A stretch of DNA of 64,000 nucleotides from Bradyrhizobium sp. 4 (GCF_023100905.1 NZ_CP064687.1:233729-297728); one strand, 5' to 3'; counted from the stretch's first letter, positions 16,164 through 25,356 are shown. The notes: generated from the sequence alone by a model not told the origin. A program made the numbers and translations.

Positions 16164-17093
16164 ATGCCAAACGAAACCTACCCAATCTATACGGGCCTCT
16201 TCCCTGTCGCGCCGACGCCCTTTACGGAGACCGGAGATCTCGACCTCGAGGGCCAGCGGCGGGTTATCGACTGCATGGTCGATCAAAAGGTCGACGGCAT
16301 CTGCATCTTGGCCAACTATTCCGAACAGTTCCTGCTATCCGACGACGAGCGGAAGCTGCTGGTCGACCTCTGCCTCTCACATGTCGCTGGCCGCGTTCCC
16401 GTCATGGTCACCTGCAGCCATTTCTCTACCCGTATAGCGCTGGCGCGCGCCCGTCATGCGGCCGAAAGCGGCGCAAGCCTCGTCATGCTGATGCCGCCCT
16501 ATCACGGTTATGGTCTGAACGCCGATGAAGTGGGCACGCTCGAACACTTCAGCCGTGTCGCGGATGCGGCCAGGATTCCAATCATGGTCCAGGATGCGCC
16601 GCTCAGCGGCGTGACGCTCACGGTGCCATTTCTCGTGCGACTTGCGCAACAAGTGCCACTCGTTAGCTATTTTAAGATCGAGGTGCCGTTCGCCGCGGCA
16701 AAGCTGCGTAGCTTGGTCCAGCTCGGTGGCGAGACAATCATCGGTCCATTTGACGGCGAGGAAGCCATTAGCATGATGGCGGACCTCGATGCTGGTGCGA
16801 GCGGAACCATGTCGAGCGCACTGCTACCGGATCTGCTCCGGCCTGTCATTGATCACCATAGGGCCGGACGCAGATGTGAGGCTCGCGAGGCCTATGCCAG
16901 GGTGTTGCCGCTAATCAACTTTGAGAACCGGCAATGTGGTCTGCGCGCTGCCAAGAGCGTGATGGCCGAAGGTGGCGTGATCAAATGCGAGGCAGTGCGA
17001 CATCCCCTTGCGCAGATTGATCCCGACACGAGAAGAGGCTTGATTGAGCTCGCACACGAAGCCAATCCGCTCGCCCTTTATTGGGGGCACTGA
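16164..17093 (+). CDS. DapA-family enzyme, L-2-keto-3-deoxyarabonate dehydratase-like
   Basis: A 309-residue class I aldolase-fold protein starting at ATG 16164 (MPNETYPIYTGLFPVAPTPF). The Schiff-base Lys171 lies in SYFKIEVPFAAAKLRSLVQ. MVQDAPLSGV replaces the usual Tyr-containing segment of dihydrodipicolinate synthase. The C-terminal pieces INFENRQCGLRAAKSVMAEG and CEAVRHPL are typical of 2-keto-3-deoxy-L-arabonate dehydratases, which turn the keto-deoxy acid into 2-oxoglutarate semialdehyde. It is most likely a dehydratase or aldolase for a keto-deoxy sugar acid, which fits a GH88-like partner that would release a deoxy-keto uronate. The exact sugar acid is not readable. Confidence 0.82.
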   Translation: MPNETYPIYTGLFPVAPTPFTETGDLDLEGQRRVIDCMVDQKVDGICILANYSEQFLLSDDERKLLVDLCLSHVAGRVPVMVTCSHFSTRIALARARHAAESGASLVMLMPPYHGYGLNADEVGTLEHFSRVADAARIPIMVQDAPLSGVTLTVPFLVRLAQQVPLVSYFKIEVPFAAAKLRSLVQLGGETIIGPFDGEEAISMMADLDAGASGTMSSALLPDLLRPVIDHHRAGRRCEAREAYARVLPLINFENRQCGLRAAKSVMAEGGVIKCEAVRHPLAQIDPDTRRGLIELAHEANPLALYWGH

Positions 17094-17746
17094 ATCGTTC
17101 GTCCACGGCTGGAGGCTTCAATGAAGATCACGACCCGCTCTGGTCGACAGTGAACGTGTTCTAGCGTGCCATCCACAGAATCGAGTGCGAGCTCTACGGT
17201 AACGACTTGGCCCGGCAGCGGCCCGGTCGCAACGAGAACGGGACGGCAGCGAGGTAACGCCTGTTTTGCTGGAGCGACTGACGGCAGAAGGGCAGTCCCT
17301 GATCGAACGACGCGACGCCTTCGAGCTGTTGCGCAACTAGGCCGCCCACACCCGCTTATCCGACCAGAGTTCCATCCCTCGCATACCTGCTCTGCTCGGC
17401 ATGCCGGCCGTCGCAGGACGAGGCGTGGTGTTCGTGATATCCAAGCGGCGCATCGGCGAAGGGATAGGTGGACATGAAACAGGAACTACGCGCGGCCGTC
17501 GAGGGAACGATTCACGCCTACGTTGCCGATACCTATGGCCTAGGGTCTCGACAGTTGTGAAAGGTTCTGACGCAGGCCAAGACGACCGTGAGCAAGACAG
17601 ACCACCGCCAGCTTCGCGCATTTGTCTCCTGATGCGAGGATCTATTCGTGATTGCCTGCAGTACTCGCGGATACTCAGGCGTAAACTGTGACCGCACCGG
17701 CGGGCGGGTTTTCCGAGATCGTTTTGCAGTGAGCCAAGCGAGAGAG
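17094..17746. other. Gene-free stretch, 17.1-17.7 kb
   Basis: About 650 bases with broken frames on the plus strand. One piece reads VLLERLTAEGQSLIERRDAF before a stop at 17340 and another reads MKQELRAAVEGTIHAYVADT from 17474. Both look like real protein ends cut off by stops, but I cannot name a family. No terminator was identified. Confidence 0.35.
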
Positions 17747-18952
17747 ATGCACGGGTTCCATTCGCAAGCAATGCAGCGACGTTTCTTCATTGGCTTTTCT
17801 TCCATCTCCTTCTTCATCGTCGGCGCCGGGATTGTCATGCCGGCGTGGGTTGCGTTCGATGTGGGCGGATCGAACCTGGTGGGCCTGGTTCTGCTGGCCT
17901 CCAGTCTTGCCGGTTTTGCCCTGGCGCCGCTTAGCGGACATGTCGTCGACCGTCACAATCGCCTCAGGGTCACCGCATCGGGACAACTCGTCAGAGCTGT
18001 TGGCTTGCTAATGTTGGCTCCGGTACACCTTTTGCCCGATGCGCTCTCGCGTCCTACCCTCCTTCTATCAGCAGTTCTCGGAGCTTTCGGCTATGCGCTT
18101 CTGGCAGGCGCCATGAGCGGCATCCTGCAATCGCTGATTCCCGAGACCGAGCGCATGCGCTTTAACATGCGATTGTCGTTCTTCAATCAGGCGGGGATGG
18201 CTTTGGGCACAGGTGCGGCCGGCTACGGCATCGCTCACTTCGGCAGCGCGACGACCGCCGCCCTGTTTGCCTTCGTCGCGATCTCCGTTCTGCCCCTGTT
18301 GAGGAATCTGACCGCGTATCCTACGCGCACACACGCAGCGAAGCGCCTCAATCTGTTTTCGGCTTCTCGTGAAGCGATCAACTATCTTGTGAACGAGCCA
18401 CAAAGCCTGTCCGCGTCGGTATCAGTGGGCCTGGTATTTGCCGTCATTCAGATCACAAACCTGTTGTTACCTGGATTCGTCATTCATTCGCTCGGCGGAG
18501 GTAGTCGCCTCTTCGGTACACTCGAGATGACGGCTGCGATTGCGGGCATGGCCGCTCTTGCCGCTGCGGGGATCCCAGCGGTGGCCAGGAGAATCGCTCG
18601 CATGACGACGCTCCTTGTCGCCGGCGCGGCGGGCTCGTTGCTCGTCCTGTCCTATGCGACCGACCCGCTTGTCGCAATTGTGCTCTATACGGTGGCTGGG
18701 ATGCTGTGGAATCTGGCGCGGGCGGCGGCCAACGGACATCTCTTGACTGTCGTCGATTCGGCGCTGATCGGACGCGTCCAGGCCTTTACCACTCTTCTAA
18801 CGGGTGCGGTTGGTGCGCTGATCTTCCTGCTTCCTACTTTGCTTCCGAATACGACCGAAGCTCAGCTCTACATGGCATGCGGCGTGATGATCCTAGTCAC
18901 GACCGCGCTCCTCGCTCTCTGGACTCGCCGCGGCAGACCCGCTCGCGCCTGA
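17747..18952 (+). CDS. MFS transporter
   Basis: A hydrophobic protein of about 401 residues from ATG 17747 (MHGFHSQAMQRRFFIGFSS). The frame is open upstream to 17648, but with a polar, non-family sequence; GTG 17729 or ATG 17771 are other possible starts. About 12 membrane segments alternate with short loops. LSGHVVDRHNRLRV is the MFS loop 2-3 motif (G-x3-D-R-x-x-R), and the second half repeats the pattern. It resembles enterobactin-exporter-like MFS proteins. It follows the sugar-acid dehydratase by 650 bases and need not belong to the LacI regulon. Direction of transport and substrate are unknown. Confidence 0.8.
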   Translation: MHGFHSQAMQRRFFIGFSSISFFIVGAGIVMPAWVAFDVGGSNLVGLVLLASSLAGFALAPLSGHVVDRHNRLRVTASGQLVRAVGLLMLAPVHLLPDALSRPTLLLSAVLGAFGYALLAGAMSGILQSLIPETERMRFNMRLSFFNQAGMALGTGAAGYGIAHFGSATTAALFAFVAISVLPLLRNLTAYPTRTHAAKRLNLFSASREAINYLVNEPQSLSASVSVGLVFAVIQITNLLLPGFVIHSLGGGSRLFGTLEMTAAIAGMAALAAAGIPAVARRIARMTTLLVAGAAGSLLVLSYATDPLVAIVLYTVAGMLWNLARAAANGHLLTVVDSALIGRVQAFTTLLTGAVGALIFLLPTLLPNTTEAQLYMACGVMILVTTALLALWTRRGRPARA

Positions 18953-19048
18953 CAGGTCAGCATCGACGATGGGCAATGCCGCCGAGTTCTGGGGCCGAAG
19001 GGCGACATCGTGGACGGTCGCGGACGATATCCCCCGGCATACTATTGT

Positions 19049-19315
19049 CTATTGCTGATTTTTCTCCGCTTGCTCAACGCCGCCAATACTGCCGCCGACG
19101 CCGGTTCCCCCGCGCCCGTCGCAGTCTTGTTTCACGCCAACATCCGCCCCCGCAGCCCTGATGAGTTTTCTGAGCTCTTGAGCCGTATTAGCGACCTTCC
19201 ATCCTTGACGGTCGGACATCTGGCGCACCTCCTCATCGGTGGCGGAAAGGATTTCCACGCTTAGCGATTCGAACAATCGCTCCAGATCGAGACTCGGGTG
19301 CCAGCGTGTCATCAC
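19049..19315 (-). CDS. Hypothetical protein coupled to the sigma-like factor
   Basis: An 88-residue protein whose start overlaps the stop of the sigma-like gene by four bases, so the two are almost surely co-translated. The N-terminal part (SLDLERLFESLSVEILSATDEEVRQM) looks helical and acidic; the C-terminus is glycine-rich with no structure I can predict. It lacks the His-x3-Cys-x2-Cys zinc motif of typical anti-sigma factors and has no membrane segment. Its position suggests it works with the sigma-like factor, perhaps as a partner or antagonist, but this is inference only. Confidence 0.6.
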   Translation of the reverse strand: MMTRWHPSLDLERLFESLSVEILSATDEEVRQMSDRQGWKVANTAQELRKLIRAAGADVGVKQDCDGRGGTGVGGSIGGVEQAEKNQQ

Positions 19316-19902
19316 TTGTTCCAGTACTGGTGTTGGCGCAGCAACGTGCGCCTCATCCGTCGTCGTGTCGTGTCGTAATCGAGCTCGGACATCTCATGGA
19401 TCTTGCAAATCTCTCTAGCCGCCAGACCATCAGCCATGCCTGCGATGATTTTCAGCGCCAGTGGATCACCCTCAAACAGCCGATAGATGTTGGCCAGCGT
19501 CTGTGCGGCAACCAAGATCCGCTCCGGATCGGGCACCTCGTCGGCATCTCCACCGGGCCCGCTCCGCTGGTCCTCGTTATCGCGGCTCACGAACAGCCTT
19601 TGCTCAAGACGCGCACGACGCCAATGGTCGTTGCAGATGCTGCGCATCACGCCCGACAGGAAGCCCAGGATGGGCACGCCGGGCGGCCAGGGGCGCGAGC
19701 CGTCGAGGGTGCGTGCAATCGCCTCGTTGAGGATGTCGGTCCAGGAGAGCCCTCCCGGCAGGTCGCGGCTCCACAATCGTGCAAGAGCTTTGAGCCGCAC
19801 GAGATCGATATCGGACAGGGCATCTATCGCAGATGCGACATCAGTCGCATGGGCGACCGCGTTGGCAGGATGGGGAGTGATAGTCAATGGTTCCATGTTC
19901 AC
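19312..19902 (-). CDS. RNA polymerase sigma-70/ECF-like factor
   Basis: About 196 residues (GTG 19902 or, two codons later, ATG 19896). The stretch SDIDLVRLKALARLWSRDLPGGLSWTDILNEAIARTLDG resembles sigma region 2 of the extracytoplasmic-function group. ILGFLSGVMRSICNDHWRRA follows, and the end (MADGLAAREICKIHEMSELDYDTTRRRMRRTL) is a region-4-like helix-turn-helix. The segment ILVAAQTLANIYRLFEGDPLALKI stands between them. The region 2 match is weak, so it could be a sigma-like regulator rather than a working sigma factor. It is divergent from the broken methyltransferase gene (112 bases apart) and coupled to the 88-residue protein. Confidence 0.7.
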   Translation of the reverse strand: MNMEPLTITPHPANAVAHATDVASAIDALSDIDLVRLKALARLWSRDLPGGLSWTDILNEAIARTLDGSRPWPPGVPILGFLSGVMRSICNDHWRRARLEQRLFVSRDNEDQRSGPGGDADEVPDPERILVAAQTLANIYRLFEGDPLALKIIAGMADGLAAREICKIHEMSELDYDTTRRRMRRTLLRQHQYWNK

Positions 19903-20014
19903 TGTGCTATGCGCTCCAGCCAGCCCAGTGCGGACAGCCGAAGAAAAACATTTTTGACGTGTCTGCCCGACCGGAGTTCAGACGCATCGTCTGTATCGCA
20001 ACAGGAGAGCCTTC

Positions 20015-20877
20015 ATGGACGACACGTTGGCAGCGGCGCGCCGCTGGTATGCAGAAGACCTGGGATACAAAGTCCCGGTCCTGCGTAACCCGAAGCTGAT
20101 CGACGCCTTCGCCTCGCCACCGTTCGGCGCGAGCAATTCGTAGGCCCTGGGCCGTGGAGCATCATCTCCGACCCATACAGCGACCCATTTCTGACCCCTG
20201 ATGACGACCCGCGCTGGCTCTACCATGACGTTCTCGTGACGATCGATGCGAGTCGTAACCTCAACAATGGGATGCCCAGCTTCTGGGCCCGCAATTTTGA
20301 CCATCTCAACATCGCCGCCGGCGAGCAGGTACTTCAGGTCGGTGCCGGCACCGGATACTATTCGGCGGTGCTGGCCGAGATTGTCGGACCCGCTGGTCGT
20401 GTGACGGCGATCGAAACCGACACAGAGTTGGCGTCGCGGGCCCGAGTGAACCTCGAGAGCTGGCCCCAGGTCGATGTCGTCTCGGGCGACGGCCGGGCGG
20501 TAGATGTCGGCAAGGTTGATATCGCCATCGTGTTCGCCGGAGCCACTCACCCATCCCGTGTCTGGCTTGATCGCCTTGTCGAAGGTGGCCGGCTTCTGAT
20601 GCCTATGACCGACGATACCTGGAAAGGCTTTCTTCTCCATGTGGTACGGCGTCGAGACCACTTCGAGGCCTCTTCCATTGGTGCCGTCTCTATTTATCCT
20701 TGCAGGGGTGGACGCGATGAGGACGCTGCAAGACGTCTACATAACGCGATCGAAGGGTTGCCGCTTCGCAACCTTCCAATTCGCGCGTTGCACGTAGGTG
20801 AGCCGAGATTTAACGACTCAGAGAATGTGTGGTTTAGCGGGCCGGGCTTCTGGCTCGAGCGTGATCCTCCATGCTAA
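20015..20877 (+). pseudogene. Protein-L-isoaspartate-type methyltransferase, frameshifted
   Basis: Starts at ATG 20015 behind AGGAG (20003-20007) with MDDTLAAARRWYAEDLGYKV, then runs into a stop at 20141. The following reading frame, entered at about 20122, continues the same protein (REQFVGPGPWSIISDP, then VLVTIDASRNLNNGMPSFWA). It holds the SAM-binding motif LQVGAGTGYYSAVLAEIVG and runs to 20877. The join has lost one base (or gained two), with no homopolymer at the site. The whole would be about 287 residues. In-frame translation could restart at GTG 20236 and give 213 residues that still contain the SAM domain. The family methylates isoaspartate or other small acids. It is either a recent pseudogene or a sequencing error. 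Confidence 0.8.
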
Positions 20878-20962
20878 GATGACCTACACTGATCGAGCGC
20901 ATACCTGTTCAGCCAAGTTGAAGATCACCGGCTCCGACGAGAACGCGCGTGGTCAAGTACTT

Positions 20963-21259
20963 TTAGACGTCGGCGTTTGCTCCACGAGTAAGGTCGTGAT
21001 GCAGGATCACTTCTTTGCTAATGAATGATAGGAACTTCTCGGCAAACTCTGGGTCAAGGCTAGCTGCCTGTGCGAGCGTGCGTAGTCTTTCTACCTGGCG
21101 TTCCTCACGAGCTGGATCTGCCGAAGGCAATTGAAGTCGCGCTTTTCGTTTTCCGACCTGCCGAGTGCACCTGAAACGTTCCGCGAGAATGTGGATAAGA
21201 ACCGCGTCGAGATTGTCGATGCTGCTCCGCAGTTCGTTCAATTCGGATGGAGTTTCCAA
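20963..21259 (-). CDS. Chorismate mutase, AroQ class
   Basis: A 98-residue all-helical protein of the monofunctional AroQ type, which turns chorismate into prephenate for Phe/Tyr synthesis. The start is TTG 21259, supported by AAAGGAG eight bases ahead. Conserved residues are visible: LRSSIDNLDAVLIHILAERF (helix 1, with the substrate-binding Arg12), VGKRKARLQLP (an Arg/Lys pair at about 36-40), REERQVERLR, and the helix-3 end FAEKFLSFISKEVILHH. Isochorismate-pyruvate lyases share the fold, but this sequence is closer to the mutases. Alphaproteobacteria usually have a copy near rpsP/ffh; this one stands alone, so it may be a second copy. Confidence 0.88.
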   Translation of the reverse strand: METPSELNELRSSIDNLDAVLIHILAERFRCTRQVGKRKARLQLPSADPAREERQVERLRTLAQAASLDPEFAEKFLSFISKEVILHHDLTRGANADV

Positions 21260-21696
21260 GTTCGCGTCTCCTTTCTATGCAACCATACTTTCCAGCTGGA
21301 CACCCGGGTCTCTGGCTGAAACATTTTCAGGCTTTCCGAGTCACTGGGCCCTAACAGCCCGGTCTGATTGAACTAATTCGATCAATCTCAGTACGCCACC
21401 TCGGCATTGAAAGCATTTCTGACTCGAGCGCAGTAAATCAGTATTGGCCCATGTGGCCATCGAGGTCTGCGGGTCTTGGATAGCCAGGCGGCCAACAATC
21501 TCAAGAACCACGTACGTTACTGCACTTTCAGTGCTCGGCATAATAACGGCATCCGCGGTGCCTAGTCAGCCGCCGCGGTGCGGGCCAGCGCGACCAGGCC
21601 ACCCGCATTCTTAATTTGGGCGCGGTGAAGGATCGTCGAGCGTGCCAAGTGGTGGATGCCCTTGCTCTATGAGGTCTGGTCATAGGGTCGTATGCC
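21260..21696. other. Gene-free stretch, 21.3-21.7 kb
   Basis: About 440 bases between two minus-strand genes. Short frames only; none is recognisable. It should hold the chorismate mutase promoter near 21270-21320. No terminator was seen. Confidence 0.35.
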
Positions 21697-22914
21697 TTAG
21701 TCGAACCCACGGACTGCCGGAGTGGCAGCTTCTGCAGCTGCAACTTCACTCATAAAGGCAACAGCCAGTCCGAAGCCGATGAGGCCAATCAGGATCGACC
21801 CTGCAGCAAGGGATGTGACCCCGCTAGTTTCGACGAGGATACCGCCGAGAACGGCCCCGATGGCTATTCCTGCGAAGGTGGTCGAGCTGTTCATTGCCAA
21901 AATTAGCTTCGACCTCTCCCCGGCTAGATCGAGAAGCCGGTGCTGGATCGGAACGAGATACATGTAACTCGCGTTGCCCCAAAGAAATGCGATGAGCACG
22001 GTTAAGGCACCATGATGCCCGAATCCAACCAGAGCTACGAGAACGATTAGTTGCGCGCCGATCACCGCAATGAGAACTTTGTAGGGGCCGAAGCGATCGG
22101 TTAGAAAGCCGCACGCTGCGTTTCCTGTCACAGCTCCGAAACCGTACGCAAAGAGCGCGGCTGAGAGCAGCGGCACGCCTGTAAGCAGAGAACCGGTGAT
22201 AATGACGCTCACATAGGAGTAAACAACGAACTCGGAAATGACCACGAATAGGGTAACCGAAAGAACACCGTAGATAGCCCTGGGAAAGTCTTTCGAAGCC
22301 GGGCCGTTTCCGCGCTCCGGCGCCTTTGCAGAGACACCGGACATCATAGGGGCAAAGATCAGCAATGCCAGGAGCCCCGCAACTGCCACGAAACCGAAGG
22401 CAAAACGCCAGCCGATGACATCAGCGATCCAGCTGGTCGCCGGAACACCCGCAACTTGTGAAACGGTCATACCACCGAAGATAAGGGACAATGCCGACCC
22501 TTTGCTACCGGGCGGCAGGAGCTCGGTTGCCAATGCGGTGGCCGCCGGGGTGAACATGGCTGCGCCGTAGGCTGAAATGACGCGAGCTGCAGCCAGGGTT
22601 GCAAAGTTCGGAGCGATTGCACAGATCACGTTGCCGATGATGAAGATTGAAACGGATAGGATCTGGACATTGCGGCGGCTTGCGGCCCGGAACATCCAGG
22701 CATTCAGCGGCGCAAAAAGCGCGTAGGAGAGTGCGTAGATTGAGATTATCCATCCCGCCGCACCGGTTGAAATGTTGAGGTCACGAGAAATCACTTCTAG
22801 TGCCCCGATGATGACAAACGTATCTAGGCCAATAGCGAACGCAGCGATCATCAGAGCGGCAAGGATTAGCTTTGTTCGTTTATCAGGAGGAGATAAGCTC
22901 ATGATCCTTGCCAT
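21697..22914 (-). CDS. MFS transporter, DHA1 (AraJ/drug efflux) type
   Basis: A 405-residue (ATG 22914) or 401-residue (ATG 22902) membrane protein with about 12 membrane segments. Early pieces FAIGLDTFVIIGALEVISRDL and SIYALSYALFAPLNAWMF are typical of 12-TM DHA1 exporters. The loop 2-3 motif is degraded: AWMFRAASRRNVQ takes the place of G-x3-D-R-x-G-R-R, with Ala for Asp, which is common in AraJ-like members. The second-half motif GFLTDRFGPYKVL is intact. Relatives export sugars, arabinose-like compounds and drugs. It is alone in its transcript, and the substrate cannot be read. Confidence 0.85.
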   Translation of the reverse strand: MARIMSLSPPDKRTKLILAALMIAAFAIGLDTFVIIGALEVISRDLNISTGAAGWIISIYALSYALFAPLNAWMFRAASRRNVQILSVSIFIIGNVICAIAPNFATLAAARVISAYGAAMFTPAATALATELLPPGSKGSALSLIFGGMTVSQVAGVPATSWIADVIGWRFAFGFVAVAGLLALLIFAPMMSGVSAKAPERGNGPASKDFPRAIYGVLSVTLFVVISEFVVYSYVSVIITGSLLTGVPLLSAALFAYGFGAVTGNAACGFLTDRFGPYKVLIAVIGAQLIVLVALVGFGHHGALTVLIAFLWGNASYMYLVPIQHRLLDLAGERSKLILAMNSSTTFAGIAIGAVLGGILVETSGVTSLAAGSILIGLIGFGLAVAFMSEVAAAEAATPAVRGFD

Positions 22915-23430
22915 TCAGTTCATCGCGAGGTGTTCAAAGCCGTCATGCAACTCAGGATAAGGCGCGGCCGATGGTCGTGCCTGAATACCCGAGGACGAGG
23001 GCCAAGCTGCCACGGCCCCAGCACCTCTCCACATCCTGTGTGATCTCAAGCTCGGCGGGATATTCGAGCACCAATCTGCGTAAGCCCCGCATCATACAAG
23101 CCTTCCAGGAGTTTTTTCGCTACAACCGGCGCTGTTGTTTCGAAAAACGGCTTATTTGATGCTTTTGCGTCGATCTACCCCACCCCGGCAAGCTCGGCGA
23201 GTATGACGTCTCGCAGCATGGCCCCTTCGAAGTGGAGATATTTCACGCTGGCATGACGCGTACATCTTCTCGCCCGGCAGGGCGTGCAAATGCGGAGCGT
23301 CAGGATGCAGCGATTCGGTGCACGCGACCCGCTACAGATCACGATTTGGCCCATCCCGCTGCAATTTTGCGGGAATGCTGCGGCCACAATCTGAGATAAG
23401 TTTTGGTGAATGGTTGCGAAGGAATCACCA
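22915..23430. other. Gene-free stretch, 22.9-23.4 kb
   Basis: About 515 bases between divergent MFS and acetyltransferase genes. It contains two promoters by position. Short frames only; none matches a family I know, and no palindrome stood out. Confidence 0.35.
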
Positions 23431-23919
23431 ATGAGCAGCACAAAAGTTGATGGCGAAACGGTATTGCGCCCGGCTTGCACTGGCGATGCCCAGTCGCTCT
23501 ATGACGTGACGGCACAATCGGTTCAAGAACTGGCAATCACCCATTACAAGCCCGAGCAACTGGAGGGGTGGATGGGAGAACGTACTGCCAAATATTACGA
23601 GGATGTCATCGCTGCGGGCACCACGATCATAGCCGAGCAGAACGGCGAGGTATTGGGGTTCGTCGACTCAGTTCCTGGCGAGGTGACCCGCCTTTTCGTT
23701 TTGCCGAAGGCAGCAGGCCGCGGAATTGGTGAGCGATTGCTCAAAGCTGGTCTTGAAGCCGCGGCAAAGGAACACCCAGGACCAATCAAAATCGAGTCAA
23801 CCCTGAACGCGCAACGGTTCTATGAACGTCATGGCTTCAGGGCCATCCAGAAGGGCTACTTCTCTCATGGGCTTGGCGGAGATCCGATCGAGATTGTCCT
23901 CATGGAAATGGCACGATAG
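23431..23919 (+). CDS. GNAT-family N-acetyltransferase
   Basis: A protein of 162 residues starting at ATG 23431 behind AAGGA; an upstream in-frame ATG at 23410 has no ribosome site. LRPACTGDAQSLYDVTAQS is the N-terminal GNAT strand-helix. VTRLFVLPKAAGRGIGERLLKAG contains the acetyl-CoA-binding R/Q-x-x-G-x-G/A loop, and NAQRFYERHGFRAIQKG is the final substrate-side segment. Such proteins acetylate small amines, antibiotics or protein N-termini. It stands alone, so the target is unknown. Confidence 0.9.
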   Translation: MSSTKVDGETVLRPACTGDAQSLYDVTAQSVQELAITHYKPEQLEGWMGERTAKYYEDVIAAGTTIIAEQNGEVLGFVDSVPGEVTRLFVLPKAAGRGIGERLLKAGLEAAAKEHPGPIKIESTLNAQRFYERHGFRAIQKGYFSHGLGGDPIEIVLMEMAR

Positions 23920-24732
23920 AGCAGAGTGCAGAGCACTTGGTCCTCAGATATCAATCTCTATCTGCAGGCCGGCGCGATTTCGAAACATCATGATCGAGCC
24001 TTCCTCCCAAGCCGCACGACGTGCCGCCATGAACAACCTAGACCATCGTCTCACCTCTTCCGATCGCACGTACGAAGCTCATTTCGACCGCTCGAACCAT
24101 CGGTGCCTTCGCCATTGGTTCGAACACATTTGTCATCATCGAGGCAGTCGATGTCAGCTTGCCTGCTTTGCTGCGCCTTAGACCCCAATTCGCTCTTCGC
24201 ACCGGCCAGCCTGCCACAGCGGAGCTAGTTTTTAATTAGTCGCCGCCGCGTAGCCTCGAGTTCGGCGATTTGCCAGGACGCGCGGTATGGAGACGACCGG
24301 CACAAGCATCGACGCGGCCCTCTGATGCTGGCCGATCTCCAGGACATCGCGCCAAGCGCATCTGCGGGCTCGTGCGCTGGAACTTGCGACCTCATAACAT
24401 CGCTCACGCCGCACAAGCGCGCTCAGCTCAAAATGACGTACCAGGGGCCGTCACAGCACTCGTACACAGAAGCTGGGGCAGGAGATCCCGATCTTCAGGA
24501 GGCCGCGTCGCGGCGAATTCCGCCCTTCGTTGTCCGATGATCGCCGCGCGCTGGGCATTCAAGACCCTGCCTCGCAATCCGTTTTTGCGGAGCGACTTCG
24601 CTGGAATGCGCGGCAACTCGGGATTGGTCATTTATGGCTGTTTGCGCTGACTCGGGCTGAATTCCAAAGCATAAGCTTTCGCCTCAATGCGCCGTTTGCT
24701 ATGATATCACCGGAATGATGACGGAGTGCGCT
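23920..24732. other. Gene-free stretch, 23.9-24.7 kb
   Basis: About 800 bases with only short, unrelated frames on both strands. I found no recognisable motif, RNA gene or repeat. The last 100 bases are more AT-rich and probably hold the NUDIX gene promoter. Confidence 0.35.
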
Positions 24733-25356
24733 ATGGAGCCTCAGTGGCTGACGCATGGGAAACGATTGCAAGCTATTGCGTCTAGTGGGCTCCATTTTGC
24801 GCGAGATCAATTTGATCGAGAACGTTACGAGGAGATTGCCTCTATAGCAAATGAAATGCTCGCCGATTTGGGAAGTGTTCCCATCGAGAGGATAGAAGGG
24901 CTCGTCTCTGATTTCGCGAAGGGCTATGCGACACCGAAAGTCGATGTGCGCGGAGCGATCGTAGAAGAGAACAAGGTCCTTCTGGTCCGTGAGAAGAGTG
25001 ATGGTCTTTGGGCCTTGCCTGGCGGCTTTGCAGACGTTGGCCTTTCTGCTGCCCAAAATATCGCAAAGGAGTTGTACGAAGAGGCCGGATTGAAAGTGTC
25101 TGTTCGTCGCCTCTACGGAGTCCGACACAAGGCCGGCGCTTCCTATTCGCCTGATGTCCGGGATTTCTACAAAGTTTTCTTTCTTTGCGATAGGCTCTCA
25201 GGCGGTGAGGCCCGGCCCAGATTGGAGACGAGCGAGGCGATCTTTTTCCCGAAAGATCGGCTACCTCCGCTGTCGCGAGGTAGAACTATCGAGAGTGACG
25301 TTGAAGCAGCCTTCGCATTCGCAGCTGACGCGAACAGACCTGCCTTCTTCGATTGA
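24733..25356 (+). CDS. NUDIX hydrolase with N-terminal NUDIX_N-type domain
   Basis: A protein of 207 residues; ATG 24733 is preceded by GGAG at 24723-24726, while the in-frame ATG at 24715 has no such site. The N-terminal helical domain (WLTHGKRLQAIASSGLHFAR, DRERYEEIASIANEMLA) is the NUDIX_N type, and the NUDIX fold starts at KVDVRGAIVEENKVLLVRE. The NUDIX box spans Gly98 to Leu120. The metal-binding KELYEEAGL end is kept, but the first box Glu is Leu104 and the Arg before the core Glu is Lys112. Relatives hydrolyse nucleoside diphosphates linked to sugars or other groups; NUDIX_N members include ADP-ribose pyrophosphatases. It is a single gene. Confidence 0.88.
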   Translation: MEPQWLTHGKRLQAIASSGLHFARDQFDRERYEEIASIANEMLADLGSVPIERIEGLVSDFAKGYATPKVDVRGAIVEENKVLLVREKSDGLWALPGGFADVGLSAAQNIAKELYEEAGLKVSVRRLYGVRHKAGASYSPDVRDFYKVFFLCDRLSGGEARPRLETSEAIFFPKDRLPPLSRGRTIESDVEAAFAFAADANRPAFFD

